Positions 1 through 10,960 of a stretch of 22,211 nucleotides of DNA are shown piece after piece. Source of the stretch: Euprymna scolopes (Eukaryota; Mollusca; Cephalopoda; Sepiida; Sepiolidae); contig CM044516.1 of the NCBI GenBank assembly GCA_024364805.1, positions 43,383,936 through 43,406,146 of the forward strand, given 5' to 3'. Each line of letters begins with the position of its first letter. Positions within the stretch are counted from its first letter, which is position 1. Below the pieces are notes generated by a model. That model did no database searches. It saw only the letters and a program-made list of their open reading frames with translations, and was not told the DNA's origin. The translations under genes and the position numbers were made by a program.

Positions 1-448
1 AATAAAAAATTCCAATTAAGGAATAATATATATATAAACACACCACTTGATTAACTCACATTTCAGCATTTTTAATATTTCTTGGATATGTTATTAATTT
101 CGACAACAATTTTGCATAATTGTAACCCACAATATCGCCCACTCCCTTTCGAAAATATATATTGTCTGTGCTGATTATTTCATTACAAACACACCAATCG
201 ATTAATTCATATTTCAACATTTTTTATAATTCTTGGATATGTTGCTAATTTCGACATTTATTTTACATAATTTTAACCCACATTATAGCCACACCTTACG
301 AAAATAATAACTTTTGTATACTGTCCAGTTTGATTATTAATGAAATAAACACCAATCAATTAATTAACATTTCATCATTTTTCATAATTCCTGGATATGG
401 TACTAATTTCGACAATCAGCTTTCATAATTTTACCCCACATCATCGCC
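1..448. repeat. Diverged tandem repeat, period about 155 bp, three copies
   Basis: Three consecutive copies share the order aaacaca-cc, then 'gattaa', 'catttca', 'cttggatatg', 'ctaatttcgaca', 'cataatttta' and 'cccaca-at--cgcc'. They start near 36, 187 and 347, giving periods of about 151 and 160 bp. Copies differ at many positions, so the array is old. No reading frame is maintained, and I recognise no family. A second, unrelated tandem array begins directly at its right edge. Confidence 0.8.
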
Positions 449-882
449 ATATTAAAACGGTTTTCTAAATAATTACTTTATTATTTTAGCACAGTCGGTA
501 TTCTGTAGTCAATTTCTTATTAAGAAATTAATGATTGTTAGGTGAAAGTACAAAATAGTTTTAACCCCCTCCCCATATTAAGATTGGCTTTGTAAATAAC
601 GGTAATATCTTAGCACGATCCTTAATCTGTATATCAGTTTTTTATATTTATAAAAATGTTAGGTGAAAGATACCTTCCTTTCTCCATATTAAGAATGGCT
701 TTCTAAATAATAACAGCACGGTCCGTATCCTGTGTGCCATTTTTTAATCTTGAAATTGTTAGATGAAAGTACAGAATAGTTAAAAACATATGCTCCCACT
801 ATTAATAATGGCTTTCTGAATAATAATACTATTATTTCAGCATGGTCCATATTTCGACTGTCAGTTTCCCTCTACCCTTTAA

Positions 883-922
<40 letters not shown>

Positions 923-1090
923 TAATATATATATAAAATAAAGTAAGTATTTCAACACGGCCCGTATTTCAGTTTCTTATTTAATAAATTGTTAGGTGAA
1001 AGTAAATAATAGTTTTAAAAATACTTTTCCTTCCTCCCATTAAGAATGGCTTTCAGCACGATTCGTATTCCGGATATTATTTTCCACCCC
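449..1090. repeat. Second diverged tandem repeat, period about 112-125 bp
   Basis: The recurring core reads attaagaatggctttctaaa, then agcacggtcc-tat, then tgttaggtgaaagta. The core starts at 451, 576, 688, 801 and 1039. The first three intervals are 125, 112 and 113 bp. The last interval is double length and contains a second 'caacacggcccgtatttcag' segment, so it represents one more partial copy plus an inserted TA microsatellite. Copies are clearly diverged. There is no coding potential and I do not recognise the family. Confidence 0.8.
883..940. repeat. TA microsatellite inside the second tandem array
   Basis: Nearly pure TA/ATA simple sequence lies between two half-copies of the 115-bp repeat, and it explains the double-length interval there. 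Confidence 0.9.
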
Positions 1091-1518
1091 TCCATCTTAA
1101 AAATATATATAAACTAAATATGAGATCGTAAAATAAAATATATATAGGTTTACAAATTCAAAACCGCGAATCAAATTTATGTATTATTTCATTCTTTTTT
1201 TTTGTATTAATAAAAGAGTTATCAGCTAGAATTTAAATCAAAACATCTAGCGTTCGAGCCTAATGTTGTGTTCGCTATTAAGTCGTGCATGCGCATGACT
1301 GCAAAAAATATCTGCTCGGTGTTAATGTACATTTTACCTGTAAATTTGCCGATGTTTGTACGCGTTATTCATGCATGTTAACAAAAATATTATTCGCTAT
1401 AAACCATCCTTGGTTAATGAATATTATTTCCTGAAAATGTCAGTGTTATGTGACCAGTAGTTTAAGAGGTTTCCTGTTAGATATTTACACACCCATACAT
1501 GTACAGTTTTATTTATAT
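1091..1518. other. Unassigned AT-rich sequence
   Basis: I see no coding region or repeat here. A short 'gcgttcgagcc' string near 1250 looks like an RNA polymerase III box B, but there is no matching box A at the right distance upstream. Confidence 0.5.
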
Positions 1519-1528
1519 AGAAGAAGAA

Positions 1529-1563
<35 letters not shown>

Positions 1564-1579
1564 AGAAGAAGAAGAAGAT
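1519..1579. repeat. GAA trinucleotide microsatellite
   Basis: About twenty AGA/GAA units with one interruption (agaggaaga). Purine-only on the plus strand, so it could form triplex DNA if long enough. No sign of being part of a gene. Confidence 0.95.
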
Positions 1580-1925
1580 TACTGGAACTTTTGTTAACGC
1601 CCGTTTAAAGAAATAAAGTTGAGTTCACTTTAGGGAATTAAGAAAAACAGTTAACTAAGCACAAAATATAATATTTCAACTCTCTGTCGCTTGATACGTT
1701 CTGACTGTTTACTGTGTATGTACGTTGATTTGTCTTCTGTACGTACTGAATTTCCCTCAATTTCCAGGTTGATTTGAAGTCAAATGCCAGCCCTAGAAGT
1801 GGAAGTTGACTTTTTGACTGGGTTTGAAGTTCCCAACTAGCAGTAATAAACACTTCCTATACCGATAATTGCGTAAGTATAAAAACCTATATTGGTAGAT
1901 ATAAAAACTGTCAATATTTATTTAA

Positions 1926-1928
<3 letters not shown>
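1580..1928. other. Unassigned AT-rich sequence
   Basis: Contains a 71-codon minus-strand open frame (1638-1853) with no recognisable domain and no flanking splice or promoter context. I treat it as chance. Nothing else is visible. Confidence 0.5.
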
Positions 1929-2005
<77 letters not shown>

Positions 2006-2020
2006 AGAGAGAGAGTGTGT
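1929..2020. repeat. Long TA microsatellite with GA/GT end
   Basis: About 36 uninterrupted TA units run to about 2001, followed by ggGAGAGAGAGAGTGTGT. The uninterrupted length suggests a young, length-variable locus. Confidence 0.95.
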
Positions 2021-2585
2021 TCAATATTTTAGTTATACGTAAAATCCAAATAAAAATTAATTAAATATCAAATTATATAGCCCTATAAATTTTATATTTC
2101 TTACTTGAAATTGCATATATTTAAGAAAAATTATACCAAAAAATTAACACATACCATCAAATGATTGATTTAAACCGTAATCCATATGTGACGTTAAAAG
2201 TGAAGAGTAACAATAGATCCCATAAGCAGCACAAAATTAGGTTAGAACGTCTGCTTATTCTTGCCGCAATTCTTTCGTAGTCCAGTGTATGATGCGGCAT
2301 AATCCTGAACTAACACTTTCTATTATTTCTATTAGATTTACGGGAAATATTGCTACCAAAGAAATTGCAGGGTTTCTCAAAGAAAGTGGTTTCCATTTCT
2401 ATTCCTTGGACTTATTTATGGTGACACATATTAATTTAATTGCATCTTATTAATTCACGCGTTTTCCTCTTTTCTTCATTTTAGTCATATGCAAGGTTTC
2501 TTTGCATACATGGGTTAGGGTGGAAGCATAAACGGAAGAGATGATTTAGCAGCACTCTGGAGGCTTCTGTAGTTTTATATTACCA
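2021..2585. other. Unassigned sequence
   Basis: Mixed AT-rich sequence without open frames of note. The stretch 2460-2575 is somewhat richer in G and C (around 'atgggttagggtggaagc'). It could be an old dispersed repeat, but I cannot identify it. Confidence 0.4.
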
Positions 2586-2589
2586 TTTC

Positions 2590-2632
2590 ATATATACATA
2601 TATATATGTGTGTGTGTGTGTGTCTGTGTGTT
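2590..2632. repeat. TA/TG compound microsatellite
   Basis: TATATACATATATATA followed by about ten TG units with one TC interruption. Confidence 0.9.
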
Positions 2633-3518
2633 TAAATATTGTATTTACATGTTTGTATCCTAAACAGATAATTATAAATTTTGAAAAACAGCTACTATGT
2701 GTAAAGAGTCCTTATGTACGATATATTTATTTTGATTGAGTTTAATACAATCAGAGGTGAAAAGGGGCATGAGCGCATTATTTGAAAATTTCGATACATT
2801 GTTTTGTAAAAATTTACTAAGAGCTCTCAGACATCAATTAAATACTCTCCATATTTTTGTTTGGTACATTCTAAAACGTTTTAAGGATGTATAATATCAG
2901 ACCGAACTTCCATGTGAAAATTCAGATATATAAATTTTTCATTTAAATTGATCCATAGTCATTAATGACCAATAAAGCAACATTCCATGAATTAAAATTT
3001 ATTCTTACAACCGCTTAATCCTTACATTTGAGAAATTTTCTAAAATCACAATAATGCAATGGATTATAAGCAAAATTTAATAGCCATGGTTTTTAATCTA
3101 CATTAGGAATCATATAACCGGTACAAAACTGTTTTGTTCTAGATTTAAAAAAAAAACTGTCCTGGCACGAGCATTCGTCTAGTATTAGTTTTAATTCTTT
3201 CTATTCAATTTTAGCGACAGCAGCACGGATCACACCGGATATGACTTTGATATATTCGTCAGTAGATTGAATGTAAAATCCATTCCCTCTTGATCCCACT
3301 ATCCCTCGACTTAACAACAATAAAAAAGAGAAAAAAGGAAATCTACAAGTCTCTTTTGATAACGATGCAACCCGAAAGTCTTAGAAGAAATAATTTAAAA
3401 CATGATTGAAATTTAATAAAATATATCTACAGTATAAATCGGGCTTTTAAATGTATTGAATTAAAGAACAATATATTTCCCAAAGTTCTCAATAAAAATA
3501 GAAAAATAATTATAGTAA
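2633..3518. other. Unassigned AT-rich sequence
   Basis: No open frame over 60 codons with recognisable content, no tandem repeat and no RNA gene seen on either strand. Confidence 0.5.
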
Positions 3519-3522
3519 TAAT

Positions 3523-3555
<33 letters not shown>

Positions 3556-3581
3556 ATGTGTGTGCGTGTGTGTGTGTATGT
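3519..3581. repeat. TA then TG/TGCG compound microsatellite
   Basis: TA units run to about 3546, then TGTG with TATG and TGCG variants. The apparent small open frames over it on both strands translate to Tyr/Ile or Cys/Val runs and are artefacts of the simple repeat. Confidence 0.9.
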
Positions 3582-5934
3582 TTAATACATAAATTATTCT
3601 CTCTCTACACATACACAACACATATGGAGAGAGAGGTTTCTCCGCACTACAGCTTATCAGCGTGGCTGATTATACCAAGATTCAGACCGATGACCATTGA
3701 GTTTATAAAATCGCTTTTAACAATAACAAGATCTAATAAAACATTACCGTGCATGTTGTCCAAACACAAATTACTTCAAACCTGGACTTTTTTACGATGA
3801 TGTTCTTTAATTAGAGAACGTGAATTTATTATGTATTATTGTTGATAATTGTATTACAGTTCAATCTTAATATTATTCCTCTAATATGTTTCCATATCAT
3901 AAACTGCATGTTTGTAAGGACGAGCACCGGCACTGCTTCTAGATTTAAGATCCTATGTGCATTTCTAATTCGTGCGAATATTCACTTACTGTTTCATATT
4001 TTACTTTAGATGAGACGGTAAAGTGAATCTCGGCGCCAACTGACGAATTAGTTTGTAAAGTTTGACTCCTGTCAGTTTCAGAGATTTACATTTATTAGAA
4101 TTTTACTAATCTTTAACTAGTTCTTCCTGTAGGTCATTATATCACAGAACCCAAATATGTATTGCATTTATACAAAGCTTTTTTATATATTGATAGGTTA
4201 AGTTAAATTCGGATTAGAATACTTCCCAATAACTTATTTTACCAATGAGACACCATATACCAAGTCGAAAGACCACTCAAGGGTAAATATCTATTAAATG
4301 GGTGAATTATCGGTTTAATTCTGATTAATATTATGAAAGGATTGTTAATGATGACTAGCGTGAGTATAATTAGTGCGCAACTAACCTAAATAAATCAGTT
4401 AAGATTGAACCTGACAAGTTGTAGCCATATTCATTAGGAAAACCCCTCAGTCTTTCATTACAATAGTTCCACAACAAAACTATCAAATTATTGGTATTTG
4501 CACGAAGTATTTTGCAATGCTGCTTCTATTTTGATGGTAATTACCGTAGATAATGATATTGAAGACTAAACTCATCGTACTAGAATGATTTACAACCCAT
4601 TATTGTTGAGTCTAGGTTGGCAATTAGGGCAGTGATATCACTTTGCACACTTACCTACACAGAACTGCTTCAAAGACTAAATCTAATAAGTTGAACAACG
4701 AAAGATGCGAAAAGACCAGATTTCAACGTATAGCATCATCAATGAAATTTTAATTCTAGCTTTCAAGGCGTTTAGTCACTATCTCTATGCGCACCTGTAA
4801 AAGATGTACCACGGTCATCTGTTTCCTTCGTCCGTGTTTCTGTTCCGTTAAAAAACCCTTATAGAACAAGTGACTATGTTTTCCTATCATGTACGTGTTA
4901 AAATGGCCTTTAACAAACATTCATAAAGGTAAACCTATTTTCACATTGTTTTTGGTTGCTTTTGCCAATAGATGTAATTTAATTGTTTAATATAAATTGT
5001 TCATATTTTACTTAAATTTAGTTGATATCACAAAGCAACTAAATATTTATTTTCATCACTAGTATGTGATTTTATTTATTGTGTTAATATTATATGCTTA
5101 TTTCTTTAAATTTTGAAAACACGTATGTAGTATATAATTGCATTAGAGTTTTGTGAGATTGTAACTCGGGTATTGATATAATTACACCTATTTTTTGCTT
5201 ATTCAGTAAATCAGGTTTCTATTTGTTTACGAACAGATGAACTAAAACATTATAAATATTAATAGTATACATGCAAATCTCTTTATCGTTTCAATAGTCA
5301 TCCAAATAAAAGCTAGATTAGAAATTAATTCACAAAATAATACATAAGTCGCGTGCGAAAGTAAAATCAAATTGTTTATTTTGCTCTATAGAGCAAGTTA
5401 AAATATTTAAATATATCTCTATCCTAACAATTTCTCATATTAGGAATATTTTTTAAACAAATATATGCGAAACATGCTGGAACAAAAAGACAACATGACT
5501 AGTCAAAATCAAATATCAAATGCCATATGCAATGCTATTTATGTCTAAATTCTTAAATCTGGCAGAAATAATTTTAGATATCAGACATGATATATTATTT
5601 TTGTTCTATTTATTGAAATAAAAAGCAGGTGCTTTATGATATCTTTATCATTATTTCCTGCAAAGTTTACTTCCTTACAAAGAGAGGGAATCGTACGAGT
5701 AATTCCGCATTTTTTATCTTGCTCCAGTGGCTCAAAGAGGATTGAAAATTTCATTTTTATGATGACTGAAGTTATACATTTATGATAAAGTGTTATCCTT
5801 CTATTGCAGTTATTGACGATGTGAGACTCTAAGTAAGCAACTCTTGTCATAGATGCACGTCAGAAACAGAGATACCTCAACCGATTTCTCTTAAGCAGAC
5901 AAATATTGAACCAATCAATATTTAATCGTGCCTG
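3582..5934. other. Long unassigned AT-rich stretch
   Basis: About 2.3 kb of AT-rich DNA in which I find no gene, RNA gene or clear repeat. A minus-strand open frame of 89 codons at 5581-5850 has no recognisable motif and is not supported. Promoters or enhancers cannot be judged from sequence alone. Confidence 0.5.
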
Positions 5935-6117
5935 TTGAACGTTTCCGAAGTAGATGCAGTTAATGCAAGCGCAGTTAGAAAATTGGTTTGTCGATTTCAG
6001 AATGGAGACAGAGATGTAAGTGACAAAGGGCGCTCCGGACTTTTACGACCAAGATACCAAAAGGTTTGCAATAGTGTATTGCAAGTTCTGGTAACTATGC
6101 TTGAAAATAAATTATAG
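5935..6117 (+). pseudogene. Relic of a mariner-like transposase, N-terminal HTH part
   Basis: The frame reads VNASAVRKLVCRF followed by QNGDRDVSDKGRSG over about residues 9-35. This is the second half of the N-terminal helix-turn-helix DNA-binding domain of mariner-type (Mos1/SETMAR-like) transposases, where a 'TVRRWVKRF..G...I.DKPRSGRP' pattern ends the first helix-turn-helix. In an intact protein this domain binds the terminal inverted repeats. The frame begins at a TTG with an in-frame stop just upstream (5923-5925), so it is not a true start. After RSG the sequence passes within a few codons to 'YQKVCNSV', which resembles the 'y.KVC.rWVP' motif that normally lies about 30 residues further on. 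That suggests an internal deletion. No catalytic DDD region or terminal inverted repeats were found, so this is a dead fragment of an original protein of about 345 residues. The mariner assignment is inference from the motif. Confidence 0.6.
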
Positions 6118-8093
6118 AGCACAAAAGATCGCTCATTTTAATGGTATCACTTCCGTCTTAGTAGCTACTGAACGTTTTATTTTTTGAGTTAAAAGTTAGA
6201 AGACTTTACTATAGGAACGATCCTCGTACAATTGTACAATTGAACGCACTCTTTCGTTGGTAAAATACAATAAAATTAATATTGTTCATTTTTAAGGACA
6301 TGTTAATGGCGAGGATCATAGAAGAAGCGTTTCAGTACATATCAATTAAAACGTGGATCGATTAGAAGTTAGATCATGTAACATATTTACAGTTACGTAT
6401 TTGTATTAAATAGTGTCTTTAATATTCAGCTTAAAAACAACTTTTTCTCAGCACTACATAAGTAAGTAAAATTGCAACCAGCAGATTGTCTAATTGATTC
6501 AATCATGCGCATACTCAAGTAAGTTAGGGGACATTATTGGAAAAAATTGCCACTTATATTCTTCGGTCTGTCACAAATGACTCATCGGTATTAACCTTAA
6601 TCTTGTCAGACCATCTTTTTCGTGATTGCTCTCCTGGTCTATCGTCAATAAAATCTTCTGATTTCTTCATTACATATCTACAGGTTGATAACCTGCAATC
6701 ATGTCAAAACGACATTAATCTTTTTTCTAATAAAGTCGTTAATAGATTTGTTAATAATAAGCTACTTTCACGAACCTAACCGCACTAAGGAATATGTTAA
6801 AACAGTTACTTTCAGATACATTGAGCTTTCACTAATACGCTGCCAGTATAATTCATGTTTTACTTGCATATATAACAATGAAAATTACCACTGTATTGTT
6901 AAATTTAACCTGGAAACGTTGATATGCTCTTTCTGTTTCATAAATCTTTAGTCGTCCAAATTCAGAAGTTGCCAATCTTATTCTTCTCTTTATGTCAGAT
7001 GATAAACCACTAAGCCAGCAAACAGGAAATTTTCGGTTATATTTTAAAAACAAACGGAATTAATCCAAATGTTCAGTTTTTATAGTCATCTGATCACATT
7101 ATTGTTTAATCAATAATATGCGTTAAGCGATCAAAATCCTTTTGCAAACTTAAATAACTAAGCTTACATATAACTGCCTGACATACATCTACATGGAAGC
7201 TTACATATAGATGAGATAGTACAATTATAGCAGGCAAGCATTTCTGTTTTAAAAAAAAAGAAGGTAGATCATCATTGAAATACAAATTTTAGGCTCTAAA
7301 GATTTTTCTGGTGGACTATAAGACAATTGCAACCCAGAAATATCAACAGAATATAATCTTTAAGAGTTTACACCGTTTTTACTGTGGAATTGCTTCATGT
7401 CTTAACTGTTTCAAAAGGATTCTGTCTCTCACTACTTTATTTAACTAACTGGTGCATGACGAAATCCCGGAGCGTTATTATTACCATTTTGTGTGGCTTA
7501 TTTCTTTCTCCACACTTCCACCATTCTTTGTAATCATACGTTGCTCACACCTAATGCTTTTCTCTTCGAGCATCCGCACATTACTAGGATTTCCCATTTA
7601 AATACACACTACATAAGTGCGAGTGTTGTCTTTATTAAAATATCGCTTATTCAAATATGATTAATTAACCTTACTTTACTATACTTGTAGTTTTTGATAA
7701 CATTGCTTTTTTGTCCATTGAAAATAGATTAAAAATAAAATAAATTGGATATCTAATCACTTGAACGCGAATGCTTGGATTTTACGTATGCATAGACAGA
7801 AATATTCGAGTTAAAAATAATGGCTATTCCTATAAAGTATATAATAGTATGTATGAATGGAGATGTTGTTATAATATTTAATCTCGTTTATTGAATAATA
7901 TATTTATACCGAACACCGTTTTTCTTTAAAGGATAGCTTCCTTGAAAATTCTGCATAAAAGTTTACAGGTAAAGAATCTGATTTAAAGATAATTTTAAAA
8001 TGTTTGGCTACGTTAATTCTTAACAAAGCAATATTTACTGGCGTTCGGCTTGACGGTCAGCCACACACTCACTCGTTACTTCTTGTCCGGCAG
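6118..8093. other. Unassigned AT-rich sequence
   Basis: The first 200 bp may hold more of the decayed transposon (a 'KIAHFNGI'-like reading near 6125), but I cannot confirm this. The remainder shows only short open frames of 60-90 codons overlapping each other on both strands, which is typical of noncoding AT-rich DNA. No RNA genes seen. Confidence 0.45.
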
Positions 8094-8154
8094 CTAATGC
8101 CAGAACAAATAAAGTGTGACATCAGAAAAGATACAACATTTTGATCGTTTCGCG
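8094..8154 (+). repeat. Direct repeat block, copy 1
   Basis: Reads taatgccagaacaaataaag, then gtgacatcagaaaagata, then acattttgatcgtttcgc. A second copy about 555 bp downstream matches over nearly its full length with small indels. It lies in a somewhat GC-richer stretch (8041-8350). Probably part of an old dispersed element of unknown class. Confidence 0.7.
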
Positions 8155-8648
8155 CTTGGCAAGTTGTGCTTAGTTATTATTCTATTTACTTGCCTCTCCA
8201 CGAGGGCAGGGTTAGACATAATGTCGGTCTTTAATGTGGGGGAAATCCAGCTACCCCCAAAAGAGCACTCTGGATAGAAACAAAAATAAAACTTGCCTCA
8301 GTCTAGAAGGATTTCTCTTCCACTGATCAAGGAGAGAAAAAGTGAAATGTAGTATCAAAAGAGATACTAGACTTTGTTCCTAGCCAAAAGAACAATAATT
8401 TGTACACCAATGAAATAGAGATGCGCTGATCGCTATCACGATTTGAACAACACATGTAAAGCTTACCGTCTTGTTATGTCGAGGAATAGGATGTTTATCA
8501 GAGAAAAACATAAAATATGAGTACGAGGTTTCTATTTAGTTGTCCACATTCGAGGATAGTGTTTAATCTGATTTTACAGCGGAAAAAAAATCTAGGATAT
8601 TGGAACAAAAATTAAATGACTGAGCCTACTATGCCTCTGATTCACTAA
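8155..8648. other. Spacer between the two direct-repeat copies
   Basis: Contains a short GC-richer part (8190-8330, 'ccacgagggcagggttagac', 'gtgggggaaatccagctacc') and then AT-rich DNA. I find no open frame and no recognised family. Confidence 0.4.
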
Positions 8649-8706
8649 CCTATGCCAGACCAAATAGTGTGACATCAGAACAGATAACACATTTTGATCG
8701 TATCGC
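8649..8706 (+). repeat. Direct repeat block, copy 2
   Basis: Reads ctatgccagaccaaatagtg, then tgacatcagaacagataa, then cacattttgatcgtatcgc. It matches the block at 8094-8154 with about ten differences including small indels. Both copies continue into unrelated sequence. Confidence 0.7.
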
Positions 8707-9154
8707 AATCAATTTATTTTGATTTTATACAATAAACGCCCATTCAAAATGGCCTCTAGTGTCTAATGAAGTTTTCTATCCTCATCTCCCTTACACTTTT
8801 ATGCTCTGGCTGAGTAATTATTCTAGGTTGCCCTCTCATTTACGCCGCTATGGTCCTGTTTATGCTTGGGTTTAGGGAACAGATACGAATTACACGTTGT
8901 AACATCAGATAAATTCTATATGGAATCGAACTGTACCAATGCATATACCATATTTCACCCTATGCGTTTACCTTATTTCAGATACATTTTCTATTATATT
9001 GTTAACTCTTGGGATATTTTACTCGTATATAAATGATTTTATATCATGCCCATATTCTATTTACTGTATTTTAATGCACATTTTATCAAGTATTTTATTT
9101 TTTCAAGTGTACATTTTTACCGCGCATTTTATCGACAACGTCACAAGTTTTTGT

Positions 9155-9215
9155 AGACATGTGATGTAGTGGATAGAGTAGTTTGTTATGAGAAATTCGA
9201 TTTCTCGTTGATGCT
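9155..9215 (+). repeat. Possible tRNA-derived SINE head (degenerate)
   Basis: At 9162-9172 'tgatgtagtgg' matches a tRNA box A at ten of eleven positions, and 'atagag' follows as in many tRNA-like SINEs. At 9194-9204 'aattcgatttc' is a weak box B with about three mismatches. The boxes are about 32 bp apart, shorter than the usual 44 or so, so any SINE is decayed or deleted between the boxes. No cloverleaf can be completed, so it is not a working tRNA gene. Confidence 0.35.
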
Positions 9216-10457
9216 TTTTCGCATCCTCTAAAATTGTTAATAAATGTAACACAATACCAATCATAATAGGTAAATCGATTGACAGTTGCGTGATGCTGAA
9301 TACCATAAAAGGATTGTAAATTGTCACGTACCACCAAAACAAAACCACCTTGTAAAAACAATCCCTCAGAAACACTGAATCAATAGTTGAGACTGCTTAA
9401 TCTACGTTTTAGGATACATCAGTATGAAAGCCTGTTTACTATTATGATGCTTATTTACCGTTTGAGAACTGAATGAATAAAATGCTTCCTTTCAACTTCT
9501 GTTCTCATTTTTCATGAATGGCAAACACGTCTTTGCGTAACAGATAAAGTACTAAATGGGGTTCAGTTCTAAATCAAACTAAGGCTCAATCCTCACTTCG
9601 GGCGAAACTTAGAATACAATTGCGAATTACTAAAAATTTCTACCTAGTCATGACTCATGAAACAAGCATGTAATCTCAGTGGTTTAAATAGAGGGTTCAG
9701 TTCGGAATTTCGCGCATATTTTCGGATTTTCCAGTAAGATTCCCAAGTTGACAAGATACACATAAAGAAGATATGAGGTAACTGATAAATTAGCAGCTCA
9801 AATAATCGAAATAGTATGAATTATCAATCGCTATATCAACTGTAAAGAAACATGTTTATTTTTATTTTAACACTCGATAAACTTCGATTTTACAGATTTC
9901 TATTTAAATGTGCTCTTATTGATAATTGCATAGGAATCCAAATCATTTTCAATAGTTTCATTATCACTTGTAATAAAATTGGACCATAAAAATAGCATCT
10001 GTTTACTTTCCATGCGAAAAAAATCTGCAAAATAAATTACAAAATGACACATTGCCGTGCGCGAAAGAATCTAAAGTTTTCTAAACCATCATTCTCCAAA
10101 ATTCTATCCAACTTAATTTTAACCAAGTGAATTCAAATTACACTCCGTATATATAGACGGTAACCTAAGCACAGAAATCTTCGATGGAATTAAAATAGAC
10201 CACTTGAGAAACATGGAAAATCGCCGAGGGTCGATAAAAGACCCGATCGATACCATAATTGCTAGCCCTGTCCCTAAAAAACGAATGTAGAATTCTTCTT
10301 GTCTATGTTGAAAACGACATCTCGAACGTGGAAGAAATAGAAGCTCACAGTTGTCTTTTCATAGAAGAAATTGGTAATTTTGATGAAAGCATGTTGGCTT
10401 TTGTTGAATGTAGATTTTTGTTTAGCGCTTACGTATTGGAAGCGTTTATGAAGTGTC
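9216..10457. other. Unassigned AT-rich sequence
   Basis: Small overlapping open frames on both strands (for example 10259-10483 plus and 10274-10480 minus) lack recognisable domains and are not called. The stretch 10290-10450 is a little richer in G and C. No repeat or RNA gene identified. Confidence 0.45.
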
Positions 10458-10470
10458 GTTATTATTATTG
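10458..10470. repeat. TAA-type microsatellite at the 3' side of the LINE
   Basis: Reads gttattattattg on the plus strand, which is (AAT)n in the direction of the LINE. It could be the element's 3' tail or the remaining target microsatellite. Confidence 0.6.
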
Positions 10471-10960
10471 TTTTACTCACTAGGAGAAACCACAGAAGCC
10501 ATCATCAAAGATTACTCTTTGGTAACAGCCTGTTGTGTTCCCCGGTGTCTCAGTGACAACAAGTCTCTCCAGATTTTCAGTATACTCTATCTCCTTCGAT
10601 AACATTTGCAAAAAGAATTTGCGTTATCACAACAACCGCTTACCATTAATTTTTTGTTGACGGCAACCATTGGTATTCACTGGAATTGGGTGGGAATAAG
10701 CCTCCCCAAGTTCCTAGTCGTTTTTGACTCATCCAGCGGAGGTCTGTCTAGTGCTTTCTCTCCTCGATCTTTCACCCTTTCTTGACCCTCATTACTTGGT
10801 GTGTTTATGCCAGTTTATGGTGGCACTCACACAGAGAGAAGAAAAATACCTGGGGTGATATTTGCCAATTATACAGTTTCAGTTTTCATGATTTAATGTG
10901 ATGTTCATTTCTGTTTTACATCTGTAGCCATTTCTGTGTCCAATTCGTGTGTCGTTTATG
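10471..10960 (-). other. Probable 3' untranslated region of the LINE
   Basis: This stretch lies between the last recognisable LINE codons and the AAT-type tract at 10458-10470. It is richer in G and C than the flanks (for example 'cagcggaggtctgtctag' and 'tgttccccggtgtctcagtg'). No open frame is conserved in it. Assigning it to the LINE is inference from position only; it could instead hold another old repeat. Confidence 0.4.

Noticed and set aside
1240-1262. Box-B-like gcgttcgagcc suggesting a tRNA gene or SINE
   Set aside because: No box A at a fitting distance and no cloverleaf possible.
1519-1579. GAA array as part of a coding poly-Glu/Lys tract
   Set aside because: Stops in flanking sequence and no surrounding coding signal; it is a plain microsatellite.
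1638-1853. 71-codon minus-strand open frame
   Set aside because: No recognisable domain, no conserved context and a composition typical of chance frames in AT-rich DNA.
5581-5850. 89-codon minus-strand open frame
   Set aside because: No family motif recognised. The 'SLCKE' it shares with the frame at 15583-15810 is from one short matching string and is not evidence of homology.
8939-9169. 76-codon hydrophobic plus-strand open frame
   Set aside because: Hydrophobicity follows from T-rich codons; no signal peptide pattern or family match, and opposite-strand frames overlap its end.
10259-10483. Overlapping open frames on both strands
   Set aside because: The plus frame starts only at a TTG and ends in a Tyr/Cys run made by the ATT microsatellite; neither frame has a recognisable motif.
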